Assembly (NCBI GenBank): GCA_947176415.1
Contig: CAMWQJ010000001.1
Location: forward strand, 30,272 to 94,271
Direction: 5' to 3'
Length of the DNA stretch: 64,000 nucleotides
Origin: an uncultured Ruminococcus sp.
GTDB taxonomy: Bacteria; Bacillota; Clostridia; Oscillospirales; Ruminococcaceae
Numbering within the stretch: the first letter of the stretch is position 1; every line of letters starts with the position of its first letter. Both the position numbers and the translations under genes were made by a program. Positions 1-11,101 of the stretch are shown here, piece by piece. A model generated the notes under the pieces. That model made no database searches and was not told the DNA's origin. It saw only the letters and a list, made by a program, of their open reading frames with translations.

Positions 1-651
<651 letters not shown>

Positions 652-669
652 TTCAGGGAACTTTATTCG

Positions 670-708
670 GGTGGCGGTTCATAAAAGTTCCGTCACCTGT
701 TCTTTTAA
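670..708 (+). terminator. Hairpin/attenuator after ilvC
   Basis: GGTGGCGG (670-677) pairs with CCGTCACC (690-697, one GU), followed by TGTTCTTTT. Confidence 0.5.
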
Positions 709-738
709 AATATATAACAGATTTCGGAGGATAAATTT

Positions 739-1026
739 ATGATATGTAACAGTCTGGAAGAAGTAAGAGAAAATATTGACAGGATTGATAGTGAAATTAT
801 CAGATTAATTGCCGAAAGAGGAACATATGTTATTCAGGCATCACAATTCAAAAAAGATGAGAACAGTGTTAAAGATACCGGTCGGGTTGAAAAAGTAATT
901 GCAAAAGTAAGGGAAAAAGCTGAAGAATATGGTGCTGATTCAGATATGATTGAAGCACTTTACAGAGAAATGATTTCAAGATTTGTCAATATGGAAATGT
1001 CAGAGTTTCATAAAAAACTTGACTAA
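739..1026 (+). CDS. Chorismate mutase, AroQ type
   Basis: 95 aa; LEEVRENIDRIDSEIIRLIAERGTYVIQASQFK helical AroQ signature; RBS ggagg upstream. Confidence 0.8.
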   Translation: MICNSLEEVRENIDRIDSEIIRLIAERGTYVIQASQFKKDENSVKDTGRVEKVIAKVREKAEEYGADSDMIEALYREMISRFVNMEMSEFHKKLD

Positions 1027-1068
1027 AGATTCTGATTTAAAATTGATTTTAGAGTGAGGTAAAAAATT

Positions 1069-2733
1069 ATGAGTGAAAATTTTTTCTGTTCGGGAGTTGA
1101 AAAAGCGTCACAGCGTTCACTTTTCAACGCACTGGGAATGACTAAAGAGGAAATGAAACGTCCGCTTGTTGGTATTGTATCGTCGTATAATGAGATAGTC
1201 CCCGGACATATGAATATAGATAAAATAGTTGAAGCTGTAAAACTTGGTGTAGCAATGAACGGCGGTACACCTGTAGTATTCCCTGCAATAGCGGTATGCG
1301 ACGGCATAGCAATGGGACATACGGGAATGAAATATTCTCTTGTTACACGTGATTTGATTGCAGATTCTACAGAATGTATGGCTCTTGCACATCATTTTGA
1401 CGCACTTGTTATGATTCCAAACTGTGACAAAAATGTTCCTGGTTTGCTTATGGCATCAGCAAGAATAAACGTTCCGACTATTTTCGTAAGCGGTGGACCT
1501 ATGCTTGCAGGACACGTAAAGGGCAAAAAAACAAGCCTGTCAAGTATGTTTGAGGCTGTCGGAGCTTATACGGCAGGCAAGATGTCACTTGAGGACGTGG
1601 AAGAATATGAAAACAACACCTGTCCGACGTGTGGCTCGTGTTCAGGAATGTATACAGCAAATTCCATGAACTGTCTTACCGAAGTTCTCGGAATGGGTCT
1701 CAGAGGCAACGGCACTATTCCCGCAGTTTACTCCGAAAGAATAAAGCTCGCAAAGATGGCAGGTATGCAGGTAATGGAACTTTACAGAAAGAATATCCGT
1801 CCGCTTGACATCATGACGGAAAAGGCTTTTTATAATGCTCTTACTGCTGATATGGCTCTGGGCTGTTCAACAAACAGTATGTTACATCTTCCTGCAATTG
1901 CAAACGAGTGCGGAATAGACATAAACCTTGATATTGCCAATGAAATAAGTGCAAAGACTCCTAACCTCTGTCATCTCGCACCCGCAGGTCATACGTATAT
2001 GGAGGATTTGAATGAAGCTGGCGGAGTTTATGCTGTACTTAACGAACTTTCCAAAAAAGATTTAATCAATCTCGACTGCATGACGTGTACGGGAAAGACA
2101 GTCGGCGAAAATATATCAGGTTGTATCAATAAAGACCCCGAAACGATAAGACCTGTTGACAACCCGTACAGCGAAACAGGCGGTATAGCCGTACTCCGTG
2201 GAAATCTCGCTCCCGACCGTTGCGTTGTAAAGAGAAGTGCTGTTGCTCCCGAAATGCTCGTACACAAAGGACCGGCACGTGTATTTGACAGCGAGGAAGA
2301 AGCTATAAAGGTAATCTATGAGGGCGGTATAAAAGCAGGAGACGTTGTTGTTATCCGTTATGAAGGTCCTGCCGGTGGTCCTGGTATGAGAGAAATGCTC
2401 TCGCCGACTTCTGCCATTCAGGGAGCAGGTCTCGGCTCAACCGTTGCACTCATTACAGATGGAAGATTCAGCGGTGCAACAAGAGGAGCAGCAATAGGAC
2501 ACGTTTCTCCTGAGGCTGTAAACGGCGGTACTATTGCATACGTCAGGGACGGCGATATTATTTCAATCGATATTCTGAACTACAGCATTAGTCTTGAAGT
2601 TTCCGACGAGGAACTTGAAGAACGTAAGAAGACTATGCCCATAAAGAAAAAGGATAATATAACGGGTTATCTTAAACGCTATTCTGAAATGGTATCAAGT
2701 GCGGATAAGGGTGCTATAATCAACAGGAAATAA
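1069..2733 (+). CDS. ilvD: Dihydroxy-acid dehydratase
   Basis: Full-length; [48 protein letters not shown] motifs. Confidence 0.97.
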   Translation: MSENFFCSGVEKASQRSLFNALGMTKEEMKRPLVGIVSSYNEIVPGHMNIDKIVEAVKLGVAMNGGTPVVFPAIAVCDGIAMGHTGMKYSLVTRDLIADSTECMALAHHFDALVMIPNCDKNVPGLLMASARINVPTIFVSGGPMLAGHVKGKKTSLSSMFEAVGAYTAGKMSLEDVEEYENNTCPTCGSCSGMYTANSMNCLTEVLGMGLRGNGTIPAVYSERIKLAKMAGMQVMELYRKNIRPLDIMTEKAFYNALTADMALGCSTNSMLHLPAIANECGIDINLDIANEISAKTPNLCHLAPAGHTYMEDLNEAGGVYAVLNELSKKDLINLDCMTCTGKTVGENISGCINKDPETIRPVDNPYSETGGIAVLRGNLAPDRCVVKRSAVAPEMLVHKGPARVFDSEEEAIKVIYEGGIKAGDVVVIRYEGPAGGPGMREMLSPTSAIQGAGLGSTVALITDGRFSGATRGAAIGHVSPEAVNGGTIAYVRDGDIISIDILNYSISLEVSDEELEERKKTMPIKKKDNITGYLKRYSEMVSSADKGAIINRK

Positions 2734-2757
2734 GTAAATTTTTAAGGAGAATTTTTT

Positions 2758-3345
2758 ATGTTAGATGTATATAAAAAATGTCCTGTTTTTGAAAACAAAA
2801 ATTATCTGTTGAGGTTTGTTGAGGAAACGGACGTGTCAGACCTGCTGGAAGTATACAGTGATAAGAATGCACTGCCGTTTTTCAACAGCGACAACTGCAA
2901 CGGTGATAATTTCTATTATCCTACAGAAGAAAAAATGCTTGAAGCTGTTAAGTTCTGGTTGTTTTCCTATCGTGAGCGGTATTTTGTAAGATTTACTGTA
3001 ATAGATAAATCTTTAAATAAATCTGTCGGTACAGTTGAACTGTTCCGCCGTGATTCCAACGATAAATTTGACGGCAACGGTGTTTTGCGTCTTGACGTAA
3101 AAAGTAATTATGAAAAGGAAAATGTTCTTTTTGATATTCTTTCAGTTATTGTTCCTCCAGCTTTTGAAATGTTTGGCTGTACTGAAATAATGACAAAAGT
3201 TCCTGTATATGCTGTTGAAAGAATAAAGGCAGTACAGAAATTCGGCTTTGTCAAATCAGAACATTTTATGGTTGGCACACATGACGGATATGCCTACAAA
3301 GATTACTGGACTGTACATGTCAAGAGGGTTAATGGAGAAATATAA
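2758..3345 (+). CDS. GNAT-family N-acetyltransferase
   Basis: 195 aa, LLRFVEETDVSDLLEVYSDKNALPFF...RIKAVQKFGF pattern of RimJ-like GNATs; RBS aaggaga. Confidence 0.65.
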   Translation: MLDVYKKCPVFENKNYLLRFVEETDVSDLLEVYSDKNALPFFNSDNCNGDNFYYPTEEKMLEAVKFWLFSYRERYFVRFTVIDKSLNKSVGTVELFRRDSNDKFDGNGVLRLDVKSNYEKENVLFDILSVIVPPAFEMFGCTEIMTKVPVYAVERIKAVQKFGFVKSEHFMVGTHDGYAYKDYWTVHVKRVNGEI

Positions 3346-3725
3346 TGATAATTGAACACATTGCTATGTATGTCGTTGATTTGGAAAGGACAAAGGACTT
3401 TTTTGTCAAGTATTTTAATGCTGTTCCTGATAATATGTATCATAACAAAAAAACAGATTTCAGGTCATATTTTCTGTCTTTTGATGAGGGAACAAGACTT
3501 GAAATAATGAACAAGCCACAAGTCAACAACATAAAAGACACCAAAAGAACAGGTTATGCACATATTGCATTCAGTTTGGGAAGTGCTGAAAACGTTGATC
3601 GTCTGACAGCAGAATTAAAGGCGGACGGTTACAATGTTGTAAGTGAACCACGAACAACAGGCGACGGATATTATGAAAGCTGTATAGTTGATTTTGAAGG
3701 AAATCAGATTGAACTTAATATATAA
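3345..3725 (+). CDS. VOC superfamily (glyoxalase-like) protein
   Basis: MIIEHIAMYVVDLERTKDFFVKYF...SCIVDFEGNQIEL. Confidence 0.8.
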   Translation: MIIEHIAMYVVDLERTKDFFVKYFNAVPDNMYHNKKTDFRSYFLSFDEGTRLEIMNKPQVNNIKDTKRTGYAHIAFSLGSAENVDRLTAELKADGYNVVSEPRTTGDGYYESCIVDFEGNQIELNI

Positions 3726-3796
3726 GCATATGAATGATTATGGAAAATAAATCTGTTTAAGAATAACACAGAAAAACAATTGAAAGGAAACTGACT

Positions 3797-3877
3797 ATGC
3801 AATATAATGAGGAAACTGGAATAGGCGTTATATTAATGCAGATTTTTTTGACTGTATTTGCGGTGATATTCGGCTGA
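3797..3877 (+). CDS. Putative 26-aa hydrophobic microprotein
   Basis: MQYNEETGIGVILMQIFLTVFAVIFG read directly; preceded by gaaagga; not in ORF track because of size. Confidence 0.35.
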   Translation: MQYNEETGIGVILMQIFLTVFAVIFG

Positions 3878-3901
3878 AATACAAAGGGAGATGATTTTAT
3901 T

Positions 3902-4444
3902 ATGGATAACATTAAAGAGTATATTAACAGTTTGAATATAGAGGATATTCCGTGGCACAGAATGGTTACAGCTTATGAAACAGCTGAAAAATATCCCGAA
4001 TATCTCAGTATTCTTGACGAAATGAAAGACCTTGACGAAGTTAAACAGGCATGGAACAGTATTTCAGACTTTGAGCATCAGTCAACATTGTTTACACCTG
4101 CTCCGTTTGCGGTTGTTTTTCTTGTAAGAATCTATGAAAAGGCAAAACAGGCAGACAATCCTGTTGCGGTATGGATTGCGGATAAACTGTCGGACGAGTT
4201 TGGATATTATCTGGAAATATGCAATGATGCTGAAAAAATGGAACACGCTGAACCTCTGGAAAATATGTCGGATATTCTGAACGATAAATATCTGATTCCG
4301 GAGGGGTTCGACCTTGACCCCGAATATGACGACGATGACGAAGATGATTTTGATGTTGACGAGTTTATAGTCAGTCTTTTTCCGGAAGATTTGTTTTACA
4401 GCCTTTATTATTACACAAGGAAAATACTTTCCGAAATAAAATGA
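3902..4444 (+). CDS. Hypothetical acidic protein
   Basis: 180 aa ORF with RBS (gggagatg); DPEYDDDDEDDFDVDEF acidic run. Confidence 0.6.
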   Translation: MDNIKEYINSLNIEDIPWHRMVTAYETAEKYPEYLSILDEMKDLDEVKQAWNSISDFEHQSTLFTPAPFAVVFLVRIYEKAKQADNPVAVWIADKLSDEFGYYLEICNDAEKMEHAEPLENMSDILNDKYLIPEGFDLDPEYDDDDEDDFDVDEFIVSLFPEDLFYSLYYYTRKILSEIK

Positions 4445-4791
4445 ATTTCAATATCAGGTCATTATATATATGCGTCAGGGACATGGACAGGGCAGTGAAA
4501 TTTTATGAGAATTTTTTTGAAAGGCAGGTTACGGAAAAAGACAACATATACAGTGTTTTTGATGTAAACGGCTTTCGGTTCGGGTTGTTTGCCTATAAAA
4601 AAACAGGTGAAAAACATGATTTCGGAAGTAACTGTCTGCCAAGTATCAGTGTTGATAGTTTGGAAATTCTAAATAAAAAAATCAAAAATATTGAATTATG
4701 TTTTCCGCTTACGAAAATCGGAAGAAACTGGGTTGTTGAATTTATTGACTCGGAAGGAAATCACATTGAACTGACTGCACCGGTTACATAA
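4441..4791 (+). CDS. VOC superfamily protein
   Basis: SLYICVRDMDRAVKFYENFF...EFIDSEGNHIEL; overlaps previous stop by 4 bp. Confidence 0.8.
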   Translation: MNFNIRSLYICVRDMDRAVKFYENFFERQVTEKDNIYSVFDVNGFRFGLFAYKKTGEKHDFGSNCLPSISVDSLEILNKKIKNIELCFPLTKIGRNWVVEFIDSEGNHIELTAPVT

Positions 4792-4852
4792 AAACAAAAA
4801 ATAACTTCATAAAGAAGTTTATTATAAAAAAATCTGAAAGGAATGATTAAAA

Positions 4853-6127
4853 ATGGGTATGACAATGACTCAGAAAATCCTTGCATCTCATGCAGGACTT
4901 GAAAAAGTTCAGGCGGGACAGCTTATTCTTGCTAATCTGGACTTGGTTCTCGGAAACGATATAACGTCTCCTGTTGCTATAAAGGAGTTTTCAAAACTCA
5001 ACAAAGAGGGAGTTTTTGACAAGGACAAGGTTACAATGGTTATGGACCATTTCGCACCCAACAAGGATATTAAAGCCGCTGAACAGTGTAAGATGTGCCG
5101 TGACTTCTGCGGTGAAAAGAAAGTAACACACTTCTATGATGTCGGCAAAATGGGCATTGAACACGCACTCCTGCCAGAGCAGGGACTTGTTACCTGTGGT
5201 AATGTCGTAATCGGTGCAGACTCTCATACGTGTACTTACGGTGCATTAGGTGCGTTTTCAACCGGTGTCGGCTCTACTGATATGGCTTGCGGAATGGCAA
5301 TCGGTAAGGCATGGTTTAAAGTTCCGTCAGCTATAAAGTTCAATCTTACGGGCAAACTCCGCAAATACGTTTCAGGCAAGGACGTTATACTTCATATTAT
5401 CGGAAAAATAGGCGTTGACGGTGCGTTGTACCGTTCAATGGAGTTCACGGGCGAGGGACTTTCTTCACTCTCTATGGCGGACCGTCTCTGCATTGCAAAT
5501 ATGGCTATTGAAGCAGGTGCGAAAAACGGTATATTTGAGGTTGACGAAATAACCCTTGACTATATAAAGGCACACGGCGGTGCAGAGCCTGTTGTATTCA
5601 GTGCAGACGAGGACGCTGTATATGATGAGGTTATAAATATAAATCTCTCCGAAATAGAGCCTACTGTTGCATTTCCACATCTTCCCGAAAATGCAAAGAC
5701 TTTTGACCAGATAGATGATATAGAAATAAATCAGGTTGTAATCGGTTCATGCACAAACGGCAGACTTGAGGACTTACAGGAATCCGCTGAAATCATGAAA
5801 GGCAAGCAGTGTGCAAAAGGCGTGCGTGTTATAGTAATCCCCGCAACACAGCAGATTTATCTTGACGCTATGGAACAAGGACTTTTGAAGATATTCATTG
5901 AGGCAGGAGCAGTTGTTTCCACGCCGACTTGCGGTCCATGTCTTGGCGGACATATGGGTATTCTTGCAAAAGGTGAGCGTGCCGTTGCAACTACAAACAG
6001 AAATTTCGTAGGACGTATGGGAGACGTTGAGTCTGAGGTTTACCTTGCAAGTCCGGCAGTTGCGGCAGCAAGTGCAATAACAGGAAAAATTTCAAGTCCT
6101 TGGGAGGTTATGAATTATGAAGTATGA
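4853..6127 (+). CDS. leuC: 3-isopropylmalate dehydratase large subunit
   Basis: [47 protein letters not shown]. Confidence 0.96.
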   Translation: MGMTMTQKILASHAGLEKVQAGQLILANLDLVLGNDITSPVAIKEFSKLNKEGVFDKDKVTMVMDHFAPNKDIKAAEQCKMCRDFCGEKKVTHFYDVGKMGIEHALLPEQGLVTCGNVVIGADSHTCTYGALGAFSTGVGSTDMACGMAIGKAWFKVPSAIKFNLTGKLRKYVSGKDVILHIIGKIGVDGALYRSMEFTGEGLSSLSMADRLCIANMAIEAGAKNGIFEVDEITLDYIKAHGGAEPVVFSADEDAVYDEVININLSEIEPTVAFPHLPENAKTFDQIDDIEINQVVIGSCTNGRLEDLQESAEIMKGKQCAKGVRVIVIPATQQIYLDAMEQGLLKIFIEAGAVVSTPTCGPCLGGHMGILAKGERAVATTNRNFVGRMGDVESEVYLASPAVAAASAITGKISSPWEVMNYEV

Positions 6128-6611
6128 GGGAAATGTTATAAAGTACAAAGACAACGTGGACACGGACGTTATTATTCCTGCACGTTATCTTAATACAAGC
6201 GACCATGCCGAGCTTGCTTCTCACTGCATGGAGGATTTAGACAAGACTTTTGTCACAAGAGTTCAGAAAGGCGATATTATCATGGCAGGTTTTAACTTCG
6301 GCTGTGGCTCGTCGAGAGAACACGCACCCATTGCTATAAAGGCAAGCGGAATTTCACTTGTTATCGCAAAGAGTTTTGCAAGGATTTTTTACAGAAATTC
6401 AATAAATATCGGACTTGCTATTGTTGAATGCCCCGAGGCAGTCGACGGCATAAGCGAAGGCGACCGTGTGGAAGCAGATATGGATAACGGCATTATCCGC
6501 AATCTCACGACAGGCAAGGAATATAAAACAGAGCCTTTTCCTGAGTTTGTGCAGAAAATCATTGAAAACGGCGGTCTGATTAATTCTATTGCAGAGGGCA
6601 TTATAAAGTAA
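6117..6611 (+). CDS. leuD: 3-isopropylmalate dehydratase small subunit
   Basis: [28 protein letters not shown]; overlaps leuC. Confidence 0.96.
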   Translation: MKYEGNVIKYKDNVDTDVIIPARYLNTSDHAELASHCMEDLDKTFVTRVQKGDIIMAGFNFGCGSSREHAPIAIKASGISLVIAKSFARIFYRNSINIGLAIVECPEAVDGISEGDRVEADMDNGIIRNLTTGKEYKTEPFPEFVQKIIENGGLINSIAEGIIK

Positions 6612-6665
6612 TTGCTTTGCGGAGTGGGAAAAAATATTCCTGCTCCGTGCATATGGGAGTTTTCT

Positions 6666-7142
6666 ATGAGTGAAATAATAAAAAATATTGTTGTCGTTGA
6701 CGATGACGGAACTTTGGAGGGAATTTTCACAAGTGAAATTTTTCCAAACGAAGACACACAGGAAATGACTGTATATATACGCAATAAATCTCTGATGGAC
6801 TATGCGGAAAAATGTATAAGTCATTTCAATTCACTTTCTGATGATATTACTGACGAAATATGTCACGGACTTATTGAAAGTTGTCAGGAAGATTATGGTG
6901 TAAACGAGGATTTTGAACTTCCTGAATTTGAAAACGTCAGGGATATTTTAAATTACTGCTGGTTTAATACAATGACAGTTGATATTCCTGAAAATGATGG
7001 CATTAACTATGCTGTCGGTGGCGAGAGTGACTGGGGCGAAGTTGTCGGATTTACCATAAAAAACGGCGTTCTTGTCTATGTTGGTTTTGACTATGAGGAA
7101 TACTTATATAATGATTATGAGAATTATGAAAAATATTTATAA
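6666..7142 (+). CDS. Hypothetical protein
   Basis: ORF with likely start ATG at 6666; GINYAVGGESDWGEVVGFTIKNGVLVYVGFDYEEYLYN. Confidence 0.6.
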   Translation: MSEIIKNIVVVDDDGTLEGIFTSEIFPNEDTQEMTVYIRNKSLMDYAEKCISHFNSLSDDITDEICHGLIESCQEDYGVNEDFELPEFENVRDILNYCWFNTMTVDIPENDGINYAVGGESDWGEVVGFTIKNGVLVYVGFDYEEYLYNDYENYEKYL

Positions 7143-7160
7143 TAAAGGAGAATGATAGAA

Positions 7161-8234
7161 ATGGAATTTAATATTGCACTTCTAAAAGGTGACGGCATAG
7201 GTCCTGAAATAGTGGACAGTGCCGTTGCTGTACTCGAAAAAGTGGCTGAAAAATTCGGACACAAATTCAATTTCACGCCGTATCTGATAGGCGGTTGTGC
7301 ATATGATGCAACAGGCGAACCGCTTCCGCAGGAAACTGTTGACGGCTGTCTTGCAAGTGACAGCGTACTTTTAGGAGCGGTAGGCGGTTACAAGTGGGAC
7401 AATCTTTCAGGCGACAAGAGACCTGAAAAGGCTTTACTTGGAATCCGTTCCGCACTCGGACTTTTTACAAATCTCCGTCCCGCACGTCTTTATAATGCAC
7501 TCCGTTCAGCCTCTCCGCTGAAAGATGAGATAGTCGGCGACGGATTTGATTTGATGATTGTACGTGAACTTACAGGCGGTATTTATTTCGGAGACCGTGG
7601 CTATCGTCAGGGAAAATACGGCGAGGAGGCTTTTGATACAGAGGCTTACAGCGTTACGGAAATAGAGCGAATCGGACGAGTTGCTTTTGAAACGGCTATG
7701 AAGAGAAACAAAAAACTTTGCAGTATTGACAAGGCGAATGTTCTTGAAAGCTCACGTCTCTGGAGAAAGACAATGCACGAACTTGCCGAGGAATACCCCG
7801 AAGTTGAATATACGGATATGTTTGTTGATAACGGTGCTATGCAGTTGGTGAGAAATCCACAGCAGTTTGATGTAATCGTAACTTCAAATATGTTCGGTGA
7901 TATTCTTTCGGACGAGGCTTCACAGATAACGGGGTCTATCGGTATGCTTGCATCTGCATCGCTCGGAGCAGGTACAAGAGGTATGTACGAACCTATTCAC
8001 GGTTCAGCTCCCGACATTGCAGGACAGAACAAGGCAAATCCGATTGCCACAATACTTTCGGGTGCAATGATGTTGAGATATTCTTTCGGACTTTCGAACG
8101 AGGCCGACGCTATTGAAAAAGCCGTTGACAAAGTTCTTAACGACGGTTACCGCACTGCCGACCTCATGGGAAGTATGGAGGGTACACCGCTTACCTGTAC
8201 AGAAATGACCGAAAAGGTATTAGAGGCGTTATAA
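7161..8234 (+). CDS. leuB: 3-isopropylmalate dehydrogenase
   Basis: [44 protein letters not shown] aaaggag favours start 7161. Confidence 0.96.
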   Translation: MEFNIALLKGDGIGPEIVDSAVAVLEKVAEKFGHKFNFTPYLIGGCAYDATGEPLPQETVDGCLASDSVLLGAVGGYKWDNLSGDKRPEKALLGIRSALGLFTNLRPARLYNALRSASPLKDEIVGDGFDLMIVRELTGGIYFGDRGYRQGKYGEEAFDTEAYSVTEIERIGRVAFETAMKRNKKLCSIDKANVLESSRLWRKTMHELAEEYPEVEYTDMFVDNGAMQLVRNPQQFDVIVTSNMFGDILSDEASQITGSIGMLASASLGAGTRGMYEPIHGSAPDIAGQNKANPIATILSGAMMLRYSFGLSNEADAIEKAVDKVLNDGYRTADLMGSMEGTPLTCTEMTEKVLEAL

Positions 8235-8238
8235 TTGT

Positions 8239-9450
8239 ATGAATGATAAAATTACTCAACTTTGCAGAAGGTGTAATACAACCACTGTTTTTTGCAATCT
8301 CGGGGCAGACAGGGTTATTGTCAATCTCATGTGCCTTCTTTCAGACCATGATGAAATATGTGATTTTATCAGGGACTATTCAGACGTAGCGTCGGCACTT
8401 TATAAGACAAATATAAATCTGAGTGAATATATTCTTAAAGCTGTACTTGAGGACGATAATTTTTATATACGTGGAATAGCACAGGGGAAAGTTTTTGACA
8501 GTTACATTGTTGAAGCTGTTGAAAACGAACTGAAAATATTTCAGGAACTTTCAAGATTTACTCCCGAAGATGTAACTGCTGATATTGATTATGACGGTTT
8601 TCTGCCGAAGTGGAGAACTTCCGAGATAGATTTTGTTGCAGAGTATAATAAACGTCTTGAAAATATCGGAAAATTCGGCTATGGAAAATATTCACAGAAC
8701 AGAATGTTTATTCTCAGAAACGGCGAAACAGTTCCCGTGAAATATCCCGATACACAGCGACTTGAACACTTATACGGCTATAACAGGGAACGTCAGGCGG
8801 TTATTGACAATACGCTTGCACTTCTTGACGGAAAGTCTGCACAGAATGCTCTTCTTTACGGAGACGCAGGCACGGGAAAATCTTCCACCATAAAGGCAAT
8901 TGTAAACGAGTACGCCGACAGGGGACTGCGACTTATTGAAATAACCAAGGAGCAGTTAAGGGACATTCCGCAGATTATAGACGAAATAAGCCATAATCCG
9001 CTTAAATTCATAATTTTCATAGACGATTTGACATTTACGTCAGGCGAGGACGGTTTCGGTTCTCTCAAAGCCATGTTGGAGGGGTCATCTTCGGCACGGT
9101 CGGACAATACGGTTATATATGCGACAAGCAACCGCCGTCATCTTGTAAAGGAAACTTTCTCCGAGCGTGACGGCGACGACGTTCACCGCAACGACACAAT
9201 GCAGGAGCTTATCTCACTTTCGGCACGTTTCGGTCTGAGGGTTAATTTCAGCAGACCTGACAAGAAGGAGTTTGTCCGCATAGCAGGGGAAATTGCAGTA
9301 CAGAACGGAATTGAAATAACCGACGGAAAAGATTTTGAACTGAGGGCAGAACGTTTTGTAATGTCGTCTGGGAACGGTCGTTCACCGAGGACGGCAAGGC
9401 AGTTTGTAAATCAGCTTATAAATGAAATGACTATGGAGGTAAAAATTTAA
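8239..9450 (+). CDS. AAA ATPase, DUF815 family
   Basis: Walker A GDAGTGKSS, IIFIDDLTF, ATSNRRHLVKE characteristic of DUF815 proteins. Confidence 0.8.
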   Translation: MNDKITQLCRRCNTTTVFCNLGADRVIVNLMCLLSDHDEICDFIRDYSDVASALYKTNINLSEYILKAVLEDDNFYIRGIAQGKVFDSYIVEAVENELKIFQELSRFTPEDVTADIDYDGFLPKWRTSEIDFVAEYNKRLENIGKFGYGKYSQNRMFILRNGETVPVKYPDTQRLEHLYGYNRERQAVIDNTLALLDGKSAQNALLYGDAGTGKSSTIKAIVNEYADRGLRLIEITKEQLRDIPQIIDEISHNPLKFIIFIDDLTFTSGEDGFGSLKAMLEGSSSARSDNTVIYATSNRRHLVKETFSERDGDDVHRNDTMQELISLSARFGLRVNFSRPDKKEFVRIAGEIAVQNGIEITDGKDFELRAERFVMSSGNGRSPRTARQFVNQLINEMTMEVKI

Positions 9451-9451
9451 A

Positions 9452-10651
9452 ATGCTTACACTTGACAAAATATATCATGCAAGATATGTGCTGAAAAAAG
9501 TTATCAGAGAAACGGACGTTATTCACGCTCCGAAGATAAATCCTGAATCAGACATATATTTAAAGACGGAAAATCTACAGATAACGGGGTCTTTCAAGGT
9601 AAGAGGGGCATATTACAAGATGTCACAGCTTTCCGAGGAGGAAAAGGCGAGGGGAGTTATTGCCTGTTCAGCCGGAAATCATGCACAGGGAGTTGCACTT
9701 TCCGCACAGAAGAACGGAATAAAAGCCGTAATCTGTCTGCCTGACGGAGCACCGATTTCCAAAGTTGAGGCAACAAAAAGCTACGGGGCGGAAGTATGCC
9801 TTGTAAAAGGCGTGTACGACGACGCATATGCCGAGGCTCTCAGACAGCGTGACGAACAGGGCTATACATTCATTCACCCGTTTGACGACGAAAACGTTAT
9901 AGCAGGACAGGGAACTATAGGGCTTGAACTTCTCGAACAGGTTGCAGACATGGACGCCGTAATAGTCCCCGTCGGCGGTGGCGGACTTATTTCAGGACTT
10001 GCATTTGCTGTTAAAAGTCTTAATCCGAATATAAAAGTTTATGGCGTACAGGCTTCGGGAGCTCCGAGTATGTTTAATTCAATTCACGACCACAAAATAG
10101 AATGCCTTGACAGTGTTTCGACCATTGCTGACGGTATAGCCGTAAAAGAACCGGGGGAGAATACTTTTAAATATGTTTCGGAATATGTAGACGATATTGT
10201 CACCGTGACAGACGACGAAATTTCCGCTGCCATACTCGCACTCATGGAACAGCACAAACTTGTAACCGAGGGTGCGGGGGCTGTATCTGTTGCGTGTGCG
10301 ATGTTCAATAAAGTTCCGATAAAAAACAAAAAGACTGTTTGTCTGCTTTCTGGCGGAAACATTGATGTTACTATACTTTCAAGAGTTATCAAGAGGGGAC
10401 TTCTCATGACGGGTCGCACGTGTTCACTCAATATAGAACTCATAGACAAGCCCGGACAGCTTTTAGGCGTTTCGGAAATAATAGCAAGGCACGGCGGAAA
10501 TGTAATATCTATACACCATGAGAGAGCAAACGAGGGTTCTGCCGTAAACGGCTGTTATCTGCGAATAGTTCTTGAAACACGCAACTACAATCACATAGAG
10601 GAAATTAAAAACGCTCTCAGGGAAAACGGTTTCAAAATCGTAAACGACTGA
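9452..10651 (+). CDS. ilvA: Threonine ammonia-lyase with C-terminal ACT domain
   Basis: LKTENLQITGSFKVRGAYYK, SAGNHAQGVA, VPVGGGGLISGLA; ACT-like tail. Confidence 0.93.
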   Translation: MLTLDKIYHARYVLKKVIRETDVIHAPKINPESDIYLKTENLQITGSFKVRGAYYKMSQLSEEEKARGVIACSAGNHAQGVALSAQKNGIKAVICLPDGAPISKVEATKSYGAEVCLVKGVYDDAYAEALRQRDEQGYTFIHPFDDENVIAGQGTIGLELLEQVADMDAVIVPVGGGGLISGLAFAVKSLNPNIKVYGVQASGAPSMFNSIHDHKIECLDSVSTIADGIAVKEPGENTFKYVSEYVDDIVTVTDDEISAAILALMEQHKLVTEGAGAVSVACAMFNKVPIKNKKTVCLLSGGNIDVTILSRVIKRGLLMTGRTCSLNIELIDKPGQLLGVSEIIARHGGNVISIHHERANEGSAVNGCYLRIVLETRNYNHIEEIKNALRENGFKIVND

Positions 10652-10672
10652 AATAACGGAGGTAATTTTAAA

Positions 10673-11044
10673 ATGGAAAAAATCCACACAGACAAAGCAC
10701 CGAAAGCAGTAGGACCTTATTCACAGGCGGTTATATCAGGGGGAATGGTTTACACTTCGGGACAGATTGCAATTAATCCCGAAACGGACACTATAGAGGC
10801 AAAGACAGTTGAGGAGCAGACGGAGCAGGTTATGCAGAACTTAAAAGCCGTACTTGAGGCTTCGGGGTCTTCATTTGAAAATGCTGTAAAAACAACGTGC
10901 TTTCTTGCCGATATGGGAGATTTTGCGGTATTCAACGGCATCTACGCAAAATATTTCACGTCTCTTCCTGCGAGAAGCTGTGTTGCCGTAAAGACACTGC
11001 CGAAAAATGTTCTTGTTGAAGTTGAAGTTATAGCAGAGGTATAA
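10673..11044 (+). CDS. ridA: RidA family reactive intermediate deaminase
   Basis: APKAVGPYSQAVISGGMVYTSGQI...PARSCVAVKTLPKNVLVEVEVIA. Confidence 0.95.
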   Translation: MEKIHTDKAPKAVGPYSQAVISGGMVYTSGQIAINPETDTIEAKTVEEQTEQVMQNLKAVLEASGSSFENAVKTTCFLADMGDFAVFNGIYAKYFTSLPARSCVAVKTLPKNVLVEVEVIAEV

Positions 11045-11054
11045 ATAAAAATAC

Positions 11055-11083
11055 GGGCGGTTGATTGTCTGACCGCCCTTTTT
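11055..11083 (+). terminator. Intrinsic terminator between ridA and nadA
   Basis: GGGCGGT-N10-ACCGCCC followed by TTTTT. Confidence 0.8.
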
Positions 11084-11101
11084 AAAAAAGGAGTTTTTCA
11101 T

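Noticed and set aside
6620-6649. 11-bp GU-containing hairpin between leuD and 6666 gene
   Set aside because: Real-looking stem but no T-tract; too common a feature to claim function.
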